This document shows, one piece after another, positions 5,700 to 6,017 of a DNA stretch of 6,017 bases. The position numbers were made by a program, and so were the translations under genes. A model generated the notes under the pieces. It did no database searches and was not told where the DNA came from. It was given only the letters and a program-made list of their open reading frames with translations. Source of the DNA: Candidatus Babelota bacterium (lineage in GTDB: Bacteria > Babelota > Babeliae > Babelales > Babelaceae); contig PRDV01000050.1 of assembly GCA_003174035.1 (NCBI GenBank), forward strand, positions 1-6,017. Reading direction: 5' to 3'. How positions within the stretch are numbered: position 1 is the stretch's first letter; each line of letters begins with the position of its first letter.

Positions 5700-5838
5700 T
5701 CAATCTAATAATCTATGAATTTGCTCAATTAAATAAAATGGTATTGATCTGAGCTCATACTGAATCGTTGTTCCCTTGTTATCCTTAACATTAACGTGAG
5801 TTCGATCTAAGAGTTTTACATTAAAAGGCCATTGCTGT
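5700..5838 (-). pseudogene. Truncated minus-strand reading frame cut at the IS-like end
   Basis: The minus strand is open from about 5855 down to TGA 5700-5702. The part outside the presumed IS (from 5838) reads 45 residues, including LLDRTHVNVKDNKG, TTIQYELRSIPFYLIEQ and a terminal IHRLLD. The mixture of charged and hydrophobic residues looks like a genuine protein C-terminus, but I do not recognise a family. No ATG, GTG or TTG start lies in the frame. The upstream side runs straight into the sequence leading to the IS982-like transposase, so the simplest reading is a gene whose 5' part was displaced by the insertion. It converges on lgt, and the hairpin at 5649-5667 would sit just after its stop codon. 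It could also be a chance open frame. Confidence 0.4.
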
Positions 5839-6017
5839 ACCCTTTTTTGAAAAGGTCAATCCACAAAAAAGGAGTACGAGCAATGGAACTGACTACTATT
5901 TTCTATCATACTGATGAATTTTGCAAACGATTTGAAATAATAGCAACGGCTCCCGCTAATAAGGTCTACATTTTTTTACTGAAGGCTCAGTTTAAGTGGC
6001 ATAAAAAAGGACAAAAA
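5839..6017 (+). mobile_element. Left end of an IS982-like insertion sequence (partial)
   Basis: The left boundary is inferred at ACCC 5839-5842, just before a small palindrome, CCTTTT-TTG-AAAAGG (5841-5855), 41 to 28 bases before the transposase start. A terminal inverted repeat of an IS982-type element would be expected here, and ACC-type ends are what I recall for the family, but the other end is outside the window so neither the repeat nor a target duplication can be confirmed. The element displaces the minus-strand frame described at 5700-5838. Confidence 0.45.
5883..6017 (+). CDS. IS982-like transposase, N-terminal part, runs off the right edge
   Basis: ATG 5883 follows GGAG at 5871-5874 with an eight-base gap. 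The 45 codons in the window start MELTTIFYHTDEFCKRFE, which resembles the DEFCK.FE N-terminus of IS982-family DDE transposases. After residue 18 the sequence (ATAPANKVYIFLLKAQ) no longer resembles the family as I know it. The third frame in the same stretch contains QRLPLIR and RLSLSGIKK, and LSLS is a motif expected near this point. The copy may therefore carry a frameshift or deletion. Catalytic DDE residues would lie beyond the window. Family assignment rests on the first 18 residues only. Confidence 0.55.
   Translation, partial: MELTTIFYHTDEFCKRFEIIATAPANKVYIFLLKAQFKWHKKGQK

Overview
This 6 kb window looks like a bacterial chromosome segment. It joins a small AT-rich accessory islet (about 1-2820) to a housekeeping pair, mnmG-lgt (2965-5617), followed by the start of an insertion sequence (about 5839 to the right edge). 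Lgt lipidates membrane lipoproteins and MnmG is a bacterial-type tRNA-modification flavoprotein, so the host is a bacterium. Two HI1419/HI1420-type toxin-antitoxin (TA) loci, an AAA_14/DUF4143 ATPase, a transposase and the unusual CC-type Lgt signature would suit a host-associated lineage such as Dependentiae or Chlamydiae. That assignment is an impression of style, not a demonstrated placement.

Layout. 1-190: no gene recognised. 192-579 (+): a decayed TA pair. The C-terminal tail of a HigB/RelE-like toxin (192-353) overlaps an antitoxin (265-579) broken by a frameshift near 469 and probably a small deletion near 515. 706-1845 (-): intact ATPase with Walker A and B motifs, a winged-helix-like segment and a C-terminal PD-(D/E)XK-like motif, with its own promoter at 1868-1896. 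1903-2053: an array of 32-bp repeats whose T-tracts fall at near-helical spacing, directly upstream of that promoter. 2165-2756 (-): a second TA pair of the same family, toxin first, overlapping the antitoxin by 59 nt and driven by a promoter at 2781-2809. Its antitoxin keeps the toxin-neutralising-type N-terminal half but has no visible helix-turn-helix. 2757-2964: divergent promoter region.

2965-4833 (+): mnmG, complete with FAD-binding and catalytic cysteine motifs. 4796-5617 (+): lgt, overlapping mnmG by 38 nt with its Shine-Dalgarno inside mnmG, so the two form a coupled operon. 5607-5667: two hairpins. 5700-5838 (-): a truncated open frame that ends where an IS-like end begins (about 5839). 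5883 onward (+): N-terminus of an IS982-like transposase running off the window.

The two TA loci are paralogous and inverted around the ATPase. The left one is dead and the right one is probably active, or at least intact in its toxin. This gives a plausible picture of an addiction-module islet that duplicated or was acquired twice, with one copy decaying, next to an essential operon. No clearly new biological system is demonstrated. The strongest leads are the phased repeat array in front of the ATPase, the antitoxin without a DNA-binding domain, and the Lgt with substituted active-site positions.
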